From: Brevundimonas lenta
GTDB taxonomy: Bacteria > Pseudomonadota > Alphaproteobacteria > Caulobacterales > Caulobacteraceae
Assembly (NCBI RefSeq): GCF_014196335.1
Contig: NZ_JACIDM010000002.1
Location: forward strand, 806,001 to 870,000
Reading direction: 5' to 3'
Length of the DNA stretch: 64,000 bases
Each line of letters opens with the position of its first letter. The first letter of the stretch is position 1. Of the stretch, positions 1 to 8,461 are shown piece after piece. A program made the position numbers and the translations under genes. The notes under the pieces were generated by a model. The model saw nothing but the letters and a program-made list of their open reading frames with translations. It was not told the DNA's origin and did not search any database.

Positions 1-260
1 TGTTCGAGGGTCGGCAGCTCCAACCCCGGCTTGTCGTTCAGCAGGCCGTGATCCAGCTCCTCCGCCGCCGCCTTCAGCGCGCGGTCCAGGGCGCCCAGGT
101 CCGCCACCCAGCCATGACCGTCCAGGGCCTCGCCGCGCACGGTCGCCTCGACCGAGAACGAATGGCCGTGCATGCGCCGGTACGGGCTGCCGTCGGGCTC
201 GTTGGGGAAGTGGTGGGCCGCGTCGAAGGTGGCCGCCTTGGTGATCTCGAAAACGCTCAT
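1..260 (-). CDS. queD: 6-carboxytetrahydropterin synthase QueD, 3' end beyond the window
   Basis: Second step of preQ0/queuosine synthesis, converting 7,8-dihydroneopterin triphosphate to 6-carboxytetrahydropterin. About 86 N-terminal residues are visible; the gene continues off the left edge. Seen: the zinc-histidine regions AAHHF (residues 14-18) and MHGHSF, then LDHGLLND and PTLE, which match the QueD core. The start ATG (258-260) overlaps the queE stop as ATGA, so the two are translationally coupled. Odd: the catalytic cysteine that classical QueD carries four residues before HGH is a tyrosine here (YRRMHGH). This may be a lineage-typical subtype or an altered enzyme. The family call is firm; activity is inferred. 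Confidence 0.88.
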   Translation of the reverse strand, partial: MSVFEITKAATFDAAHHFPNEPDGSPYRRMHGHSFSVEATVRGEALDGHGWVADLGALDRALKAAAEELDHGLLNDKPGLELPTLE

Positions 261-892
261 CTCACGCCGATGTATTTGTGGGTCTGGACGCTGAGCCGCC
301 ATTGCGGGTGCGTCAGGCAGTAGTCGATGGCCGCGGCCGTATTGGCCTCGCGGTCAGGGCCGTCCATGGGCTGCAGCCAGAAGCGCTCGAACTCGAGCCC
401 CTCGAACCGGTCGGGCATGGCCTTCGCCTGGGGGAAGACCAGTTTCAGTTCCTGGCCGCGGGTCTGGACGACCGGCGCGTCCGCCTTGGGACTGACGCAC
501 ACCCAGTCGACGCCGTCGGGGGCTTCAAGCGTGCCATTGCTCTCGATGGCGATCTCGAAGCCGCGCGCGTGCAGGGCGTCGATCAGGGGCGCGTCCAGCT
601 GCAGCAGCGGCTCGCCGCCCGTGCAGACGACCAGCTTCGGGTCCCCCGCCCTGCCCCGCCACATGGCCGCGACATGATCAGCCAGGGCGTCGGCCGTCGT
701 GAACTTCCCGCCGCCGTCGCCGTCCACGCCGACGAAGTCCGTGTCGCAGAAGGTGCAGACCGACGTGGCGCGATCCCGCTCCAGCCCGTTCCACAGATTG
801 CAGCCGGCGAAACGCAGGAAGACGGCCGGACGCCCGGCCTGCCCGCCCTCGCCCTGCACGGTCAGGAAGACTTCCTTGGCTGAGTAGGTCAC
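257..892 (-). CDS. queE: 7-carboxy-7-deazaguanine synthase QueE
   Basis: Radical SAM enzyme (211 aa) that contracts the ring of 6-carboxytetrahydropterin to 7-carboxy-7-deazaguanine in preQ0 synthesis. The N-terminus carries TVQGEG and a cysteine cluster with 14 residues between the first two Cys and two before the third (GCNLW...VCTFC). This CX14CX2C spacing is the known variant of some proteobacterial Que[10 protein letters not shown] is the SAM-binding glycine-rich motif. I chose the GTG start at 890-892 because it overlaps the queC stop as GTGA and gives the expected [10 protein letters not shown]-terminus; a longer reading to 946 would run inside queC. Middle gene of queC-queE-queD. Confidence 0.93.
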   Translation of the reverse strand: MTYSAKEVFLTVQGEGGQAGRPAVFLRFAGCNLWNGLERDRATSVCTFCDTDFVGVDGDGGGKFTTADALADHVAAMWRGRAGDPKLVVCTGGEPLLQLDAPLIDALHARGFEIAIESNGTLEAPDGVDWVCVSPKADAPVVQTRGQELKLVFPQAKAMPDRFEGLEFERFWLQPMDGPDREANTAAAIDYCLTHPQWRLSVQTHKYIGVR

Positions 893-1608
893 GGGCGCGC
901 CACCCACTCGCCGTAGCCGTTGGCCCGCAGCTCGCACGCCGGGCATTTGCCGCAGCCGTAGCCCCAGCCGAAGCGCGTGGCCCGGTCGCCGAGGTAGCAG
1001 GTGTGGCTGTCCTCAACGATCAGATCGACCAGCGCCTTGCCGCCGATCCGCTCGGCCAACGCCCAGGTCTCGGCCTTGGTCAGGGCCATCAGCGGCGTCT
1101 CGATGATCACCGGCTTGTCGAGGCCCAGGCTCAACGCCCGCGCCATCGCCTCGATCGTGTCGCGGCGGCAGTCGGGGTAGCCGGAATAGTCGGTCTCGCA
1201 CATGCCGCCGACCAGCACCTCCAGCCCACGACGATCCGCCAGGGCGGCGGCGCAGGTCAGGAACACCAGGTTCCGGCCCGGCACGAAGGTCGTGGGCAGG
1301 CCGCGTTCGTCCATTTCGATCGCGCGCTCGGCGGTCAGGGCGCTTTCGGCGATTTTGCCATAGCCCGTCAGATCGACGACGTGGTCAGGGCCCAGCCGGT
1401 CGGCGAACTGCGGCAGGGCGCGCTTCATGCCCTCGCGCACGTCCAGGCGCGCCTGCATCTCGACCGAATGACGCTGGCCGTAGTCGAAGCCGACGGTCTC
1501 GACGCGCACAAACCGCTCCAGCGCCCAGGCCAGGCACGTGGCGCTGTCCTGCCCACCGGAGAACAGGACGAGAGCGGAGGTTGGGGTCGGTTGGGAGATT
1601 GCGCTCAT
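889..1608 (-). CDS. queC: 7-cyano-7-deazaguanine synthase QueC
   Basis: ATP-dependent ligase (239 aa) that amidates and dehydrates 7-carboxy-7-deazaguanine to preQ0. Seen: the N-type ATP pyrophosphatase P-loop [11 protein letters not shown] near residue 15, the internal [15 protein letters not shown] motif, and the C-terminal zinc site HTCYLG...CGKCPAC. Start ATG 1606-1608 gives the usual MSAISQ-type short N-terminus just before the P-loop. First gene of the minus-strand queC-queE-queD operon, whose promoter should lie in the 112-base gap shared with the divergent histidine kinase. I see no convincing preQ1 riboswitch in that gap. Confidence 0.95.
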   Translation of the reverse strand: MSAISQPTPTSALVLFSGGQDSATCLAWALERFVRVETVGFDYGQRHSVEMQARLDVREGMKRALPQFADRLGPDHVVDLTGYGKIAESALTAERAIEMDERGLPTTFVPGRNLVFLTCAAALADRRGLEVLVGGMCETDYSGYPDCRRDTIEAMARALSLGLDKPVIIETPLMALTKAETWALAERIGGKALVDLIVEDSHTCYLGDRATRFGWGYGCGKCPACELRANGYGEWVARP

Positions 1609-1720
1609 GACAAACCTGCGGTCGGCCGTCTGGCCGCGCGCATGGACAAAAAGATGGGCCGTATGGATACGGGCGGGCCTTCTACACCACCGCGGCCAGC
1701 GGGGCAAAACCGGCGGGAAA

Positions 1721-3427
1721 ATGACGGTTACCGTCCTTAACCCTTCCGCAAATGGTTATCGCCATTGTCCACCGGTCGCAGTGGAGTGCCGGCCGGACAT
1801 GCCGACGATCGAAGTTCTTACCGAACGCGCCGAGGCGATCCCGCCCCAGACGCCGGGAAGCGATGTCTTCGCTCGTTTTGAAAGCGAGCCGGACACGCTG
1901 GTCATTCCCGTGGTCGACGGCGATCGTCCTGTCGGCCTGATCGAACGCAACGCCTTCCTGCTCAAGATCGCCGGCGCTTTCGGCCACGCCCTCTACGCCA
2001 AACGCCCCGTCATCCACGTGATGGATCCCGAGCCCGCCGTGGTCGAGGCGGGCGTCAGCATCGACACCTTCTGCGACAGCCTGCTGAAGGGCGGCCCCGG
2101 CGCGCTGATGCGCGGCTTCATCGTCACCCGCGGCGGAAAGTATCACGGCGTCGGCACCGCCGTTTCGCTGCTGCAGGCCGTCAACGACCGGCAGCGCCAG
2201 CAGAACGCCGAGCTGGAGGAACAGGCGCGCGTCCTGACCGACACCCGGACCCAGGCCCTCGCCTCCGCCCGCGCCAAGAGCCAGTTCCTCGCCATCATGA
2301 GCCACGAGTTGCGCACGCCGATGAACGGCGTGCTGGCCGTCGCCGAACTTCTGCGCCGCCAGCCGCTGAACAAGCAGGCCCACGCGCATGTCTCGACCAT
2401 CGTCGAGTCCTCCGAGACCCTGCTGCGCATCCTCCAGGACGCGCTGGACCTGTCGCGCGCCGAAGCCGGCGAGCTGGAGTTGAACGCCGAAGTCACGCCG
2501 CTGCGGGCCCTGATGGACGACATCGAGGCCATGTGGGCGCCCCGCGCCTCGCAGGACAACGTCACCCTGATGGTCAGCTATGAGGGCGACACCGAGATGG
2601 CGGCCGTCATCGACGGCGCCCGCATGAAGCAGGTGTTCAACAACCTGATCGGCAACGCCCTGAAGTTCGCCCGCAACGGCGTGGTCGAGGCCGGCCTGAA
2701 GGCCACGGCCGACGGCGATACCATCCGCCTGGAAGCCCGCGTCCGCGACGACGGCCCCGGCATCGACGCCGACCGGGTCGACGTCATCTTCGAACCCTTC
2801 GTCCACGGCTCGGGCCCCGACGGCGCGGGCCTGGGCCTGTCGATCTGCCAGCAGGTCATCGAACGGATGAACGGCCGCATCTGGGCCGAGAACAATCCGG
2901 GCTGCGGCGCGACCTTCGCCTTCGACATCGAGGTCGAGCGCGCCGAGGCGCCCGCCGCCCAGTCCTCGAACGTCGAGAACCTGGCCGATCTGGACCTGCA
3001 CAACAGCCCGCACGTCCTGATCGTCGACGACAACGCGACCAACCGCGTCGTCGCCCAGGCCCTGTGCGAGATGTTCGGCTGCACCTCGGAGACCGCCGAA
3101 GACGGCGTCGAGGCCGTCGAATGCGTCCAGGAGCGCCGCTTCGATCTGGTCCTGATGGACATCAAGATGCCTCGCATGGACGGCGTCCAGGCGACCCAGG
3201 CAATCCGCGCCCTGCCCGGCGAGCAGCGCCACATCCCGATCGTCGCCCTGACGGCCAACGCCGATCCGGAAGACGCGCGCAAATACCTGTCGATCGGCAT
3301 GGCCGCGGTGGTTGAGAAGCCGATCAAGCCCGAGCGCCTGCGCATGGCCATGAACGCCGCGCTGGAACAGGCCGCAGCCCGCGAAGCGGCGGAAGTCACC
3401 GGTGGGCGGAGCCGCTCGGTCGCCTAG
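1721..3427 (+). CDS. Hybrid sensor histidine kinase/response regulator with N-terminal CBS-like domain
   Basis: Soluble hybrid kinase of 568 aa; no membrane segment is visible. Domains: residues about 45-150 resemble a CBS-pair input ([18 protein letters not shown], then a second half); a short coiled coil 155-185; HisKA with phosphoacceptor His195 in [11 protein letters not shown]; a HATPase with N box [12 protein letters not shown] (306-317), DDGPGID and GAGLGLS; and a receiver domain 431-550 with Asp480 in [13 protein letters not shown] and the conserved Lys in EKPIKP. Start ATG 1721 is the first plausible codon; ATG 1799 (residue 27) is an alternative. Target unknown. Its stop shares CTAG with the convergent exonuclease gene. 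Confidence 0.85.
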   Translation: MTVTVLNPSANGYRHCPPVAVECRPDMPTIEVLTERAEAIPPQTPGSDVFARFESEPDTLVIPVVDGDRPVGLIERNAFLLKIAGAFGHALYAKRPVIHVMDPEPAVVEAGVSIDTFCDSLLKGGPGALMRGFIVTRGGKYHGVGTAVSLLQAVNDRQRQQNAELEEQARVLTDTRTQALASARAKSQFLAIMSHELRTPMNGVLAVAELLRRQPLNKQAHAHVSTIVESSETLLRILQDALDLSRAEAGELELNAEVTPLRALMDDIEAMWAPRASQDNVTLMVSYEGDTEMAAVIDGARMKQVFNNLIGNALKFARNGVVEAGLKATADGDTIRLEARVRDDGPGIDADRVDVIFEPFVHGSGPDGAGLGLSICQQVIERMNGRIWAENNPGCGATFAFDIEVERAEAPAAQSSNVENLADLDLHNSPHVLIVDDNATNRVVAQALCEMFGCTSETAEDGVEAVECVQERRFDLVLMDIKMPRMDGVQATQAIRALPGEQRHIPIVALTANADPEDARKYLSIGMAAVVEKPIKPERLRMAMNAALEQAAAREAAEVTGGRSRSVA

Positions 3428-4458
3428 CTGACCGTTTCCTCGCTGTCCGCCTCGTCGTCTTCCTCGTCATAGCCGACCAGCCTCAGCGCCCGGGCCTTCT
3501 GGCCGTTCAGCTCGCACCAGCGCAGCAGACCTTCCTCACGTCCGTGGGTGATCCACACCTCCTCCGGCTTCAGCTCCGCGAAGGTCGCCGTCAGTTCGGG
3601 CCAGTCCGCATGGTCCGACAGCACCAGCGGCAGCTCCACGCCCCTCTGCCGCGCCCGCGCCTTGACCAGCATCCAGCCCGAGGCGAAGGCCAGCACCGGA
3701 TCGGCGAACCGCCGCGACCATCGATCCTGGGTCGCGGATGGCGGAGCGATCACCACCTCGCCGCCCAATGAATTGTTCTTCAGCCCGGTCGCCGGCTCCA
3801 GCGGGCCCAGGGCGACGCCCTCGCGTTCGTACAGGCGGTTCAACCGCTCCAGCGCGCCGTGCACGTAGATCGGCCGCTCCCAGCCCGCCTCGCGTAGCAA
3901 ACGGATGACCCGCTGCGCCTTGCCCAGCGCATAGGCACCGACCAGATGGGCGCGCTCCGGAAACTGCCTGAGCGACTGCACCAGCCGGGCGATCTCGCCT
4001 CCATCCGGTGGATGCACGAAGACCGGCAGGCCGAAGGTCGCCTCGGAGATGAAGACGTTGCACGGAACGGGTTCGAAGGCCGCGCAGGTTGGATCACGCC
4101 GGCGCTTGTAGTCGCCTGACACCACCATGGTGACGCCCTTCCAGCGGATCACGGCCTGGGCCGAGCCCAGCACATGCCCGGCGGGCGCCAGCGACACCTC
4201 CACGCCGTTGTGGGAGGCCGTCTCGCCGTACTTCAGGCCCTGCCGCTGCCCGGTGAAGTCCTCCCCGTAGCGCTCCGCCATGATCGCCAGGGTCTGGTGC
4301 GTGGCCAGAACCGCGCCGTGTCCGGCCCGCGCGTGGTCCGAATGGCCATGGGTGATCACCGCCCGGTCCACCGGGCGCACGGGATCCACGTAGAAGTCGC
4401 CCGGCGGGCAATACAGCCCTGCCGGCGTCGGCCTCAGCAGGTCCTCGAAGCGGATCAT
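3424..4458 (-). CDS. Ligase-associated DNA exonuclease (metallo-beta-lactamase fold)
   Basis: A 344-aa beta-CASP-like metallo-beta-lactamase protein of the family found with Lhr-type helicase and ATP-dependent DNA ligase in bacterial DNA-repair clusters. Seen: metal motif THGHSDHAR near residue 38, APAGHVLGSAQ, VVSGDYKRRRDPT, SEATFG, and the C-terminal SDHADW and WITHGREEG histidines. The start ATG at 4456-4458 (MIRFEDLLRPTP) matches the usual N-terminus; a longer version to 4542 would overlap the start of the divergent thioesterase. No ligase or helicase partner lies in this window, so the gene is separated from its usual neighbours here. Confidence 0.85.
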   Translation of the reverse strand: MIRFEDLLRPTPAGLYCPPGDFYVDPVRPVDRAVITHGHSDHARAGHGAVLATHQTLAIMAERYGEDFTGQRQGLKYGETASHNGVEVSLAPAGHVLGSAQAVIRWKGVTMVVSGDYKRRRDPTCAAFEPVPCNVFISEATFGLPVFVHPPDGGEIARLVQSLRQFPERAHLVGAYALGKAQRVIRLLREAGWERPIYVHGALERLNRLYEREGVALGPLEPATGLKNNSLGGEVVIAPPSATQDRWSRRFADPVLAFASGWMLVKARARQRGVELPLVLSDHADWPELTATFAELKPEEVWITHGREEGLLRWCELNGQKARALRLVGYDEEDDEADSEETVS

Positions 4459-4540
4459 CTGGCGGTTAGCCTCCCGGTCGCTGTCCAGAACGCACGAGCC
4501 GGTCTTGCGCTCAACCGGCGACGGGGTGGATAGCTGGATC

Positions 4541-5017
4541 ATGTCCGCTTCGCCCCTGATCTCCCTGCTGCCGACCCTGGCGACCGGCGCCGCCCATACG
4601 CACGCGCTCGGCTTCGCCTACGAAAGCCTGGTCGGCGACCGGGTGCGCATCCGTGTGCCGTGGCGCGAGGACCTGGTCGGGGACCCGGACACCGGCGTGC
4701 TCGCCGGCGGTCTGGTGACCACCCTGCTGGATCACGTCGGCGGGCTGGCGGTCTGGGTCGCGCTGGACCGGTTCGAATCCATCGCCACCCTCGATCTACG
4801 CGTCGACTACATGCGCGCCGCCCGCCCCCGGGCCGACCTGATCGCCGAGGCGCGCTGCTTCCGCCTGACCCATTCAGTCGCCTTCGTGCGGGCCTGGGCG
4901 TTCGAGGACCATCCGGACGATCCGGTAGCCGCCGCCCAGAGCGCCTACATGCTGAACTCCAGCAGCGGCCGCGGCGTCGGCGCCAACCTGGCCCCGCGTC
5001 GGGAGGCCGGAGAATGA
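4541..5017 (+). CDS. PaaI-family hotdog thioesterase (first of a coupled pair)
   Basis: Hotdog-fold protein of 158 aa, probably an acyl-CoA thioesterase. Seen: GVLAGGLVTTLLDHVGGLA at residues 50-68, the PaaI-type helix with catalytic Asp in LLDH, followed by TLDLRVDYMRAARP, the central beta strand. Start ATG 4541; a longer in-frame reading to 4505 would overlap the divergent exonuclease leader. Its TGA overlaps the next gene's ATG (ATGA at 5014-5017), and that gene encodes a second hotdog protein, suggesting a heteromeric or sequential pair. Substrate is not predictable. Confidence 0.82.
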   Translation: MSASPLISLLPTLATGAAHTHALGFAYESLVGDRVRIRVPWREDLVGDPDTGVLAGGLVTTLLDHVGGLAVWVALDRFESIATLDLRVDYMRAARPRADLIAEARCFRLTHSVAFVRAWAFEDHPDDPVAAAQSAYMLNSSSGRGVGANLAPRREAGE

Positions 5018-5412
5018 GCGACGTCCTGGCCGACCTGCCCTACGCCCGCTTCCTCGGGCTCACGACCGAACAGGACGGCGACGCCCTGACGGTCACCATG
5101 CCATTCGCCGACAAGCTGATCGGCAACCCGATGCTGCCGGCCCTGCACGGGGGCTCGACCGCCGCCATGCTCGAACTGACCGCGGTCGCCCAGGTGGCCC
5201 TGCTGTACCCGCGACTGAAACTGCCCCGGCCGATCAATGTGACGGTGGCCTATCTGCGCTCGGGCCGGCCGGTCGACGTTCACGCCCGCGCCCGCATCAG
5301 CAAGGCCGGCCGCCGCGTCGCCCACGTCCAGGCCGAAGCGTGGCAGGAGGACGAGGCGCAGCCGATCGCCACCCTCAGCGCACACTTCCTGGTGGCGCAA
5401 CTCGACCTCTAG
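5014..5412 (+). CDS. PaaI-family hotdog thioesterase (second of a coupled pair)
   Basis: A 132-aa single hotdog domain: ARFLGLTTEQDGD, LIGNPMLPALHGGSTAAMLEL (helix with HGG), then PINVTVAYLRSGRP and a C-terminal AHFLVAQ strand. The HGG-x-TAAMLE helix is typical of PaaI/YbgC-like acyl-CoA thioesterases. ATG 5014 overlaps the preceding stop. Sequence identity to the upstream partner looks low, so this is an old duplication or two families brought together. A heterotetramer is conceivable but unproven. Followed by a 355-base gene-free stretch. Confidence 0.82.
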   Translation: MSDVLADLPYARFLGLTTEQDGDALTVTMPFADKLIGNPMLPALHGGSTAAMLELTAVAQVALLYPRLKLPRPINVTVAYLRSGRPVDVHARARISKAGRRVAHVQAEAWQEDEAQPIATLSAHFLVAQLDL

Positions 5413-5767
5413 AAACGCGACGCTCCCCGCCTGACGGCCAGACGTTCGGCCTGCTTGGCGACTTCCGCGACTGACACGCCATGGGCGAAGCTTGGCCACA
5501 GCGCTGGATGCTGCGCGGGCGGCGATCCACCACGCACGCCTGAACGACACCGCAAAGCTCGTTGACCGGCGCCTCGTCAGAGGCCTCCCGGCTCCATTCC
5601 CGGCACAACCCCAGAGACGCAAATCGCTTCCCCGGCGGCTCGCTGAACTGCGCCGAATTCCGGAAACATGGTTAAAAAAGCCTTGTCGAACAGGGAAAAC
5701 AAATTCCTACCAAGCTCTACCGATCCGTGTTAAGGGCTCATTCATCCTGTTTAGTCCGGAGGGGATA
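5413..5767. other. Gene-free stretch, 355 bases
   Basis: No convincing gene. On the minus strand, 5411-5480 reads open as AHGVSVAEVAKQAERLAV..., with protein-like composition up to a TAG at 5411, but no start or conserved domain is visible upstream, so it may be a gene remnant. The last 90 bases (about 5670-5767) are AT-richer than the surroundings and should hold the promoter and leader of the next gene, with the Shine-Dalgarno GGAGGGG at about 5758-5764. Confidence 0.4.
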
Positions 5768-6106
5768 ATGAATAAGGCCGAAGTCATCGCCAGCGTTGCC
5801 GGCGATCTGAATGCGACCGAGCAATCGGTTGATGCCGCCATCGCCCACGCGGCGACCCTGGTGCAGGCCATGATCGGCGCCCGCACCCAGCTGAGCCTTT
5901 CGCCGGTGTCCGGCGCTGAGGCGCAGGCCAAGGCTATGGAAGCCATCGCCGCTCTCAGCACGGCCCGTCAGGCGATCGTCGCCTGCCACGCCGAACTGGC
6001 CAAGGATCACCGTCGCCTCGGCTACGGCACCTACGCCGGCGGCATCCTCGACAAGCCGGAAGAGCCGCCGCGCGAAACGCGTCCGGTCTATCAACTCCGG
6101 GCTTAA
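5768..6106 (+). CDS. Conserved-looking helical protein of unknown function
   Basis: A 112-aa protein I do not recognise. Residues 1-85 are rich in Ala, Glu and Gln with heptad-like spacing (two predicted helices, 5-38 and 48-78). The C-terminal 30 residues are Pro/Gly-rich (GYGTYAGG, EEPPRETRP) and probably unstructured. There is no signal peptide or membrane segment. The start is well supported by GGAGGGG five bases before ATG 5768. It stands alone, with its own leader upstream and 88 bases before the next gene. Composition is reminiscent of small structural proteins, but no function can be given. Confidence 0.7.
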   Translation: MNKAEVIASVAGDLNATEQSVDAAIAHAATLVQAMIGARTQLSLSPVSGAEAQAKAMEAIAALSTARQAIVACHAELAKDHRRLGYGTYAGGILDKPEEPPRETRPVYQLRA

Positions 6107-6194
6107 TTCGATGTAATGTCGGCGACCGGTCATTCCGGTTTCCGCAGTTTCGATGCAAAGTCGCCCCCGTGCCGAATGGCGTGGGGGCGATTCT

Positions 6195-6623
6195 GTGTTT
6201 GACACGGCGTATTCGATGATTGGCGCGGCCGTCACCCTGCTGGTGGTGGCGTTCGCCTTCATCAAGGGCGAGGAACCCGAACGCATAGGCGCGGGCGCCT
6301 TCGTCTTCGTCTTCATCGCCTCGCTGCTGATCCAGGACGAAAGCAATCCATCGAACCCGCAATGGGGTCTGATGGCGGTCGATACGCTCCTGTTGGTCGT
6401 GTACGCAGGCTTGGCTTGGAAAAGCGGTCGCTCCTGGCCCCTGTGGGCCGCCGCCTGTCAGGCGCTGATCGTCATGACCCACGTCCTCGTGTTGCTGGAT
6501 CTCAGCCCAACCGCCATAGCCTTCTATGTGGTCACCAACCTGGCCGGCTACGGCATCCTGGTGGCCATCGCCATCGGGACCTTCTGGGCGTGGCAGGACC
6601 GGCGCGCCGCCGGACTCGAGTAG
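6195..6623 (+). CDS. Small four-helix membrane protein, paralogue 1 of a tandem pair
   Basis: Inner-membrane protein, 142 aa, with about four hydrophobic segments (residues 5-23, 33-48, 60-95 and 105-130). It shares a layout and motifs with the next gene: KGEEPERIGAGA after helix 1, LAWKSGRSWPLWAA, QALIVM, and a terminal WQDRRAAG. GTG 6195 is preferred because GGGGG precedes it. The upstream ATG 6153 has no ribosome site, and its product would begin with a charged stretch. Function unknown; the conserved EPERIGAG loop probably faces the cytoplasm. Confidence 0.7.
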   Translation: MFDTAYSMIGAAVTLLVVAFAFIKGEEPERIGAGAFVFVFIASLLIQDESNPSNPQWGLMAVDTLLLVVYAGLAWKSGRSWPLWAAACQALIVMTHVLVLLDLSPTAIAFYVVTNLAGYGILVAIAIGTFWAWQDRRAAGLE

Positions 6624-6652
6624 CCGATGGCCGCGACGCCCGGCCTGACCGC

Positions 6653-7060
6653 ATGATCGACAGCACCCTGTCGCCGGCCGGTTTCGCCGCGACGGCGCTG
6701 GTGGCCATCCTGGCCTTTCTGAAGGGCGACGAGCCCGAACGCATCGGCGCGGGCGCCTGCCTGCTCGCGCTGTTCACCACCCTCCTCCTCCGCGGCGGCC
6801 CCCCGGCCCAGCTCGTCATGGACCTCATCCTTCTGGCCATCTTCGCCGGACTGGCATGGAAGAGCCGGCGGACGTGGCTGCTCTGGGCCTGCGGGCTCCA
6901 GGCGGTGATCGTCATGGGTCGCACCTTCACGGTCCTAGGCCCGCAGCCGCCCCAGGACGCGCTCAACCTGGCCGTCTGGGGCGTGGTTCTGACGCTGGTC
7001 GTCGCGACCGTCCTGGCGTGGCGTGACCGGCGCGCGGCGGGCCCCGGCCGGAGCGATTGA
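6653..7060 (+). CDS. Small four-helix membrane protein, paralogue 2 of a tandem pair
   Basis: A 135-aa membrane protein paralogous to its upstream neighbour: KGDEPERIGAGA, LAWKSRRTWLLWA, QAVIVM and WRDRRAAG occur in the same order and spacing. About four hydrophobic segments. Start ATG 6653 is 29 bases after the previous stop, so the two are probably co-transcribed. The pair arose by tandem duplication and has diverged strongly outside the shared motifs, which marks those motifs as functional. No known family is recognised. Its end overlaps the -35 hexamer of the promoter proposed for the next gene. Confidence 0.7.
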   Translation: MIDSTLSPAGFAATALVAILAFLKGDEPERIGAGACLLALFTTLLLRGGPPAQLVMDLILLAIFAGLAWKSRRTWLLWACGLQAVIVMGRTFTVLGPQPPQDALNLAVWGVVLTLVVATVLAWRDRRAAGPGRSD

Positions 7061-7085
7061 CGTCGCCGCCCGATAGGCGAATATT
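7057..7085 (+). promoter_or_regulatory. Probable sigma-70 promoter of the S24 regulator
   Basis: TTGACG (7057-7062), 17 bases, then AATATT (7080-7085). A start near 7092 would give a leader of about 22 bases before ATG 7115. The -35 overlaps the stop codon of the preceding membrane-protein gene. Confidence 0.5.
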
Positions 7086-7114
7086 CCTACAAACCGATTC
7101 GCCGGGCCGCCCCC

Positions 7115-7750
7115 ATGCCCCTGTCCCATGCCCAGATCTGGAAGGCCATCGACCGCCTGGCGCGGCGCGAAGGCCTGAGCGCGTCGGCCCTGGCGCGGCG
7201 CGCGGGGCTGGACGCGACCAGCTTCAACCCCTCCAAGCGGTTCGGCCCCGGCGAACCGCCCCGCCCCCGCTGGCCGTCCACGGAAAGCCTGACGCGCATC
7301 CTTGAGGCCACGGGCCTGTCGCTGGGCGATTTCGCGGCGCTGGCCCAGGATGCGCCTGACCGGCCGGCGACCCTGCCGATGCTCGGCATGGCCCAGGCGG
7401 GTCAGGACGGCTTCTTCGACGACGCGGGCCTGCCCACCGGCGACGGCTGGGAGCCGACCGAGCTGCCGCGCTCGGGCGACAGCCTGTTCAGCCTGAAGAT
7501 CGCCGGCGACTCCATGGCTCCGCTGTACCGCGAGGGCGACCGCGTGATTATCGACCAGGCCGCCACCGAGGTGCGCAAGGGCGACCGAGTCGTGGTCCGC
7601 ACCATGGACGGCCAGACCGTGGCCAAGGAAATCGCCGCCCTGAGCGCGCGTTCGGTCACCCTCGCCTCTATCAACCCGGCCTATGAGCCGCGCACGATCG
7701 CCCGCGCCGACATCGTCTGGATGGCGCGGATCCTTTGGGTCAGCCAGTAG
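7115..7750 (+). CDS. LexA/CI-like transcriptional repressor with S24 peptidase domain
   Basis: 211-aa two-domain regulator. Residues 5-75 form a DNA-binding helix-turn-helix region (LSASALARRAGLDATSF). Residues 120-208 form an S24 signal-peptidase-like domain with catalytic Ser133 (GDSMAPLY) and Lys171 (TVAKEI). A candidate self-cleavage site Ala95-Gly96 lies in the linker (MAQAGQDG), as in LexA and CI. It is likely a stress- or SOS-responsive repressor that inactivates itself, possibly with RecA. There is no phage gene around it. The next gene is convergent and separated by a terminator, so its targets are not obvious. Confidence 0.85.
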   Translation: MPLSHAQIWKAIDRLARREGLSASALARRAGLDATSFNPSKRFGPGEPPRPRWPSTESLTRILEATGLSLGDFAALAQDAPDRPATLPMLGMAQAGQDGFFDDAGLPTGDGWEPTELPRSGDSLFSLKIAGDSMAPLYREGDRVIIDQAATEVRKGDRVVVRTMDGQTVAKEIAALSARSVTLASINPAYEPRTIARADIVWMARILWVSQ

Positions 7751-7760
7751 GCCGCCCAAC

Positions 7761-7790
7761 AAAAAAGGCCGCCCCGGAGGGCGGCCTTTC
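7761..7790. terminator. Bidirectional rho-independent terminator
   Basis: Stem GGCCGCCC (7767-7774), loop CGGA, GGGCGGCC (7779-7786). It is flanked by A6 on the left and TTTC on the right, so it can end both the S24 gene and the convergent SH3 gene. Confidence 0.85.
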
Positions 7791-7809
7791 ATTGTGACTG
7801 CGCTGATCC

Positions 7810-8301
7810 CTAGCGCGAGACGTAGTGGGCGTTGACCCAACCGCCGCCGGCGATCTGGACCCATTCGCCCTGCGAGCCGGTGGCCGTGAACGGCTGGCCG
7901 GCCGACAGACGGCCCACGGTGCGGTAGTTCGTGCCCGGGCCCGAACGAATGTTCAGGTTGGACGAGGCGCGATACTGGTCGCCGCTGCCGTAGTTGTAGT
8001 TCGACTGGTACTGACGGGCGCGCTGCTGGTTACAGCCGACGTACGAACCGGCGGCCGCACCGGCGGCGCCGCCTGCGACCGCGCCGAGGGCGCGTTCGTT
8101 GTCCGAAATCTGGCTGCCTGCGAGGGCGCCGATCACGCCGCCGATCAGGGCGCCGGCGCGCTGACGTCCGCCGGGGGCGTCACAGTTGGTGATGCCGTTG
8201 GCGCGCGACTGGGCCATGGCCATGGTGGGAAGGGCCGCAGGGGCGAGCGTGCCCAGCACAGCGGCGGCGGCGATAGCGACGGTGAGTTTCTTATTCGACA
8301 T
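7810..8301 (-). CDS. Exported glycine-zipper and bacterial SH3 domain protein
   Basis: 163 aa. Residues 1-31 are a signal peptide (hydrophobic run, AMAQ cleavage). Residues 45-90 are a glycine-zipper hairpin (GALIGGVIGALAGS...GAVAGGAAGAAAG) of the kind that inserts in or packs against the outer membrane. Residues 105-163 are an SH3b domain (NLNIRSGPGTNYRTVG...GEWVQI...GWVNAHYV) expected to bind peptidoglycan. ATG 8301 is preceded by AGGAGATGAGCC. It is probably an envelope protein of the kind often seen in Caulobacterales. Single gene, convergent with the S24 regulator. Confidence 0.85.
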   Translation of the reverse strand: MSNKKLTVAIAAAAVLGTLAPAALPTMAMAQSRANGITNCDAPGGRQRAGALIGGVIGALAGSQISDNERALGAVAGGAAGAAAGSYVGCNQQRARQYQSNYNYGSGDQYRASSNLNIRSGPGTNYRTVGRLSAGQPFTATGSQGEWVQIAGGGWVNAHYVSR

Positions 8302-8461
8302 GGCTCATCTCCTGTCATCGAGTTGGTCGATGGCAGGCACAATGCGCCAGCGAAGCTGAAGGCTCCCGGTGGGTCGCCGTTATATTCGGTTCATCTTCGT
8401 TAGGGCGCTATCGCTCGCCGCGCGGCGGCTCGCTGCTTGAGCGCGAGCTCGCGAAGCGCCA

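Noticed and set aside
1609..1720. Search for a preQ1 riboswitch ahead of queC
   Set aside because: No H-type pseudoknot pattern or A-rich tail could be recognised.
5411..5608. Minus-strand open frames next to the thioesterase gene
   Set aside because: Protein-like only over the last 25 codons, with no start or domain; at most a gene remnant.
7115..7750. Prophage around the S24 repressor
   Set aside because: Neighbours are ordinary chromosomal genes; no integrase, structural or att sequence seen.
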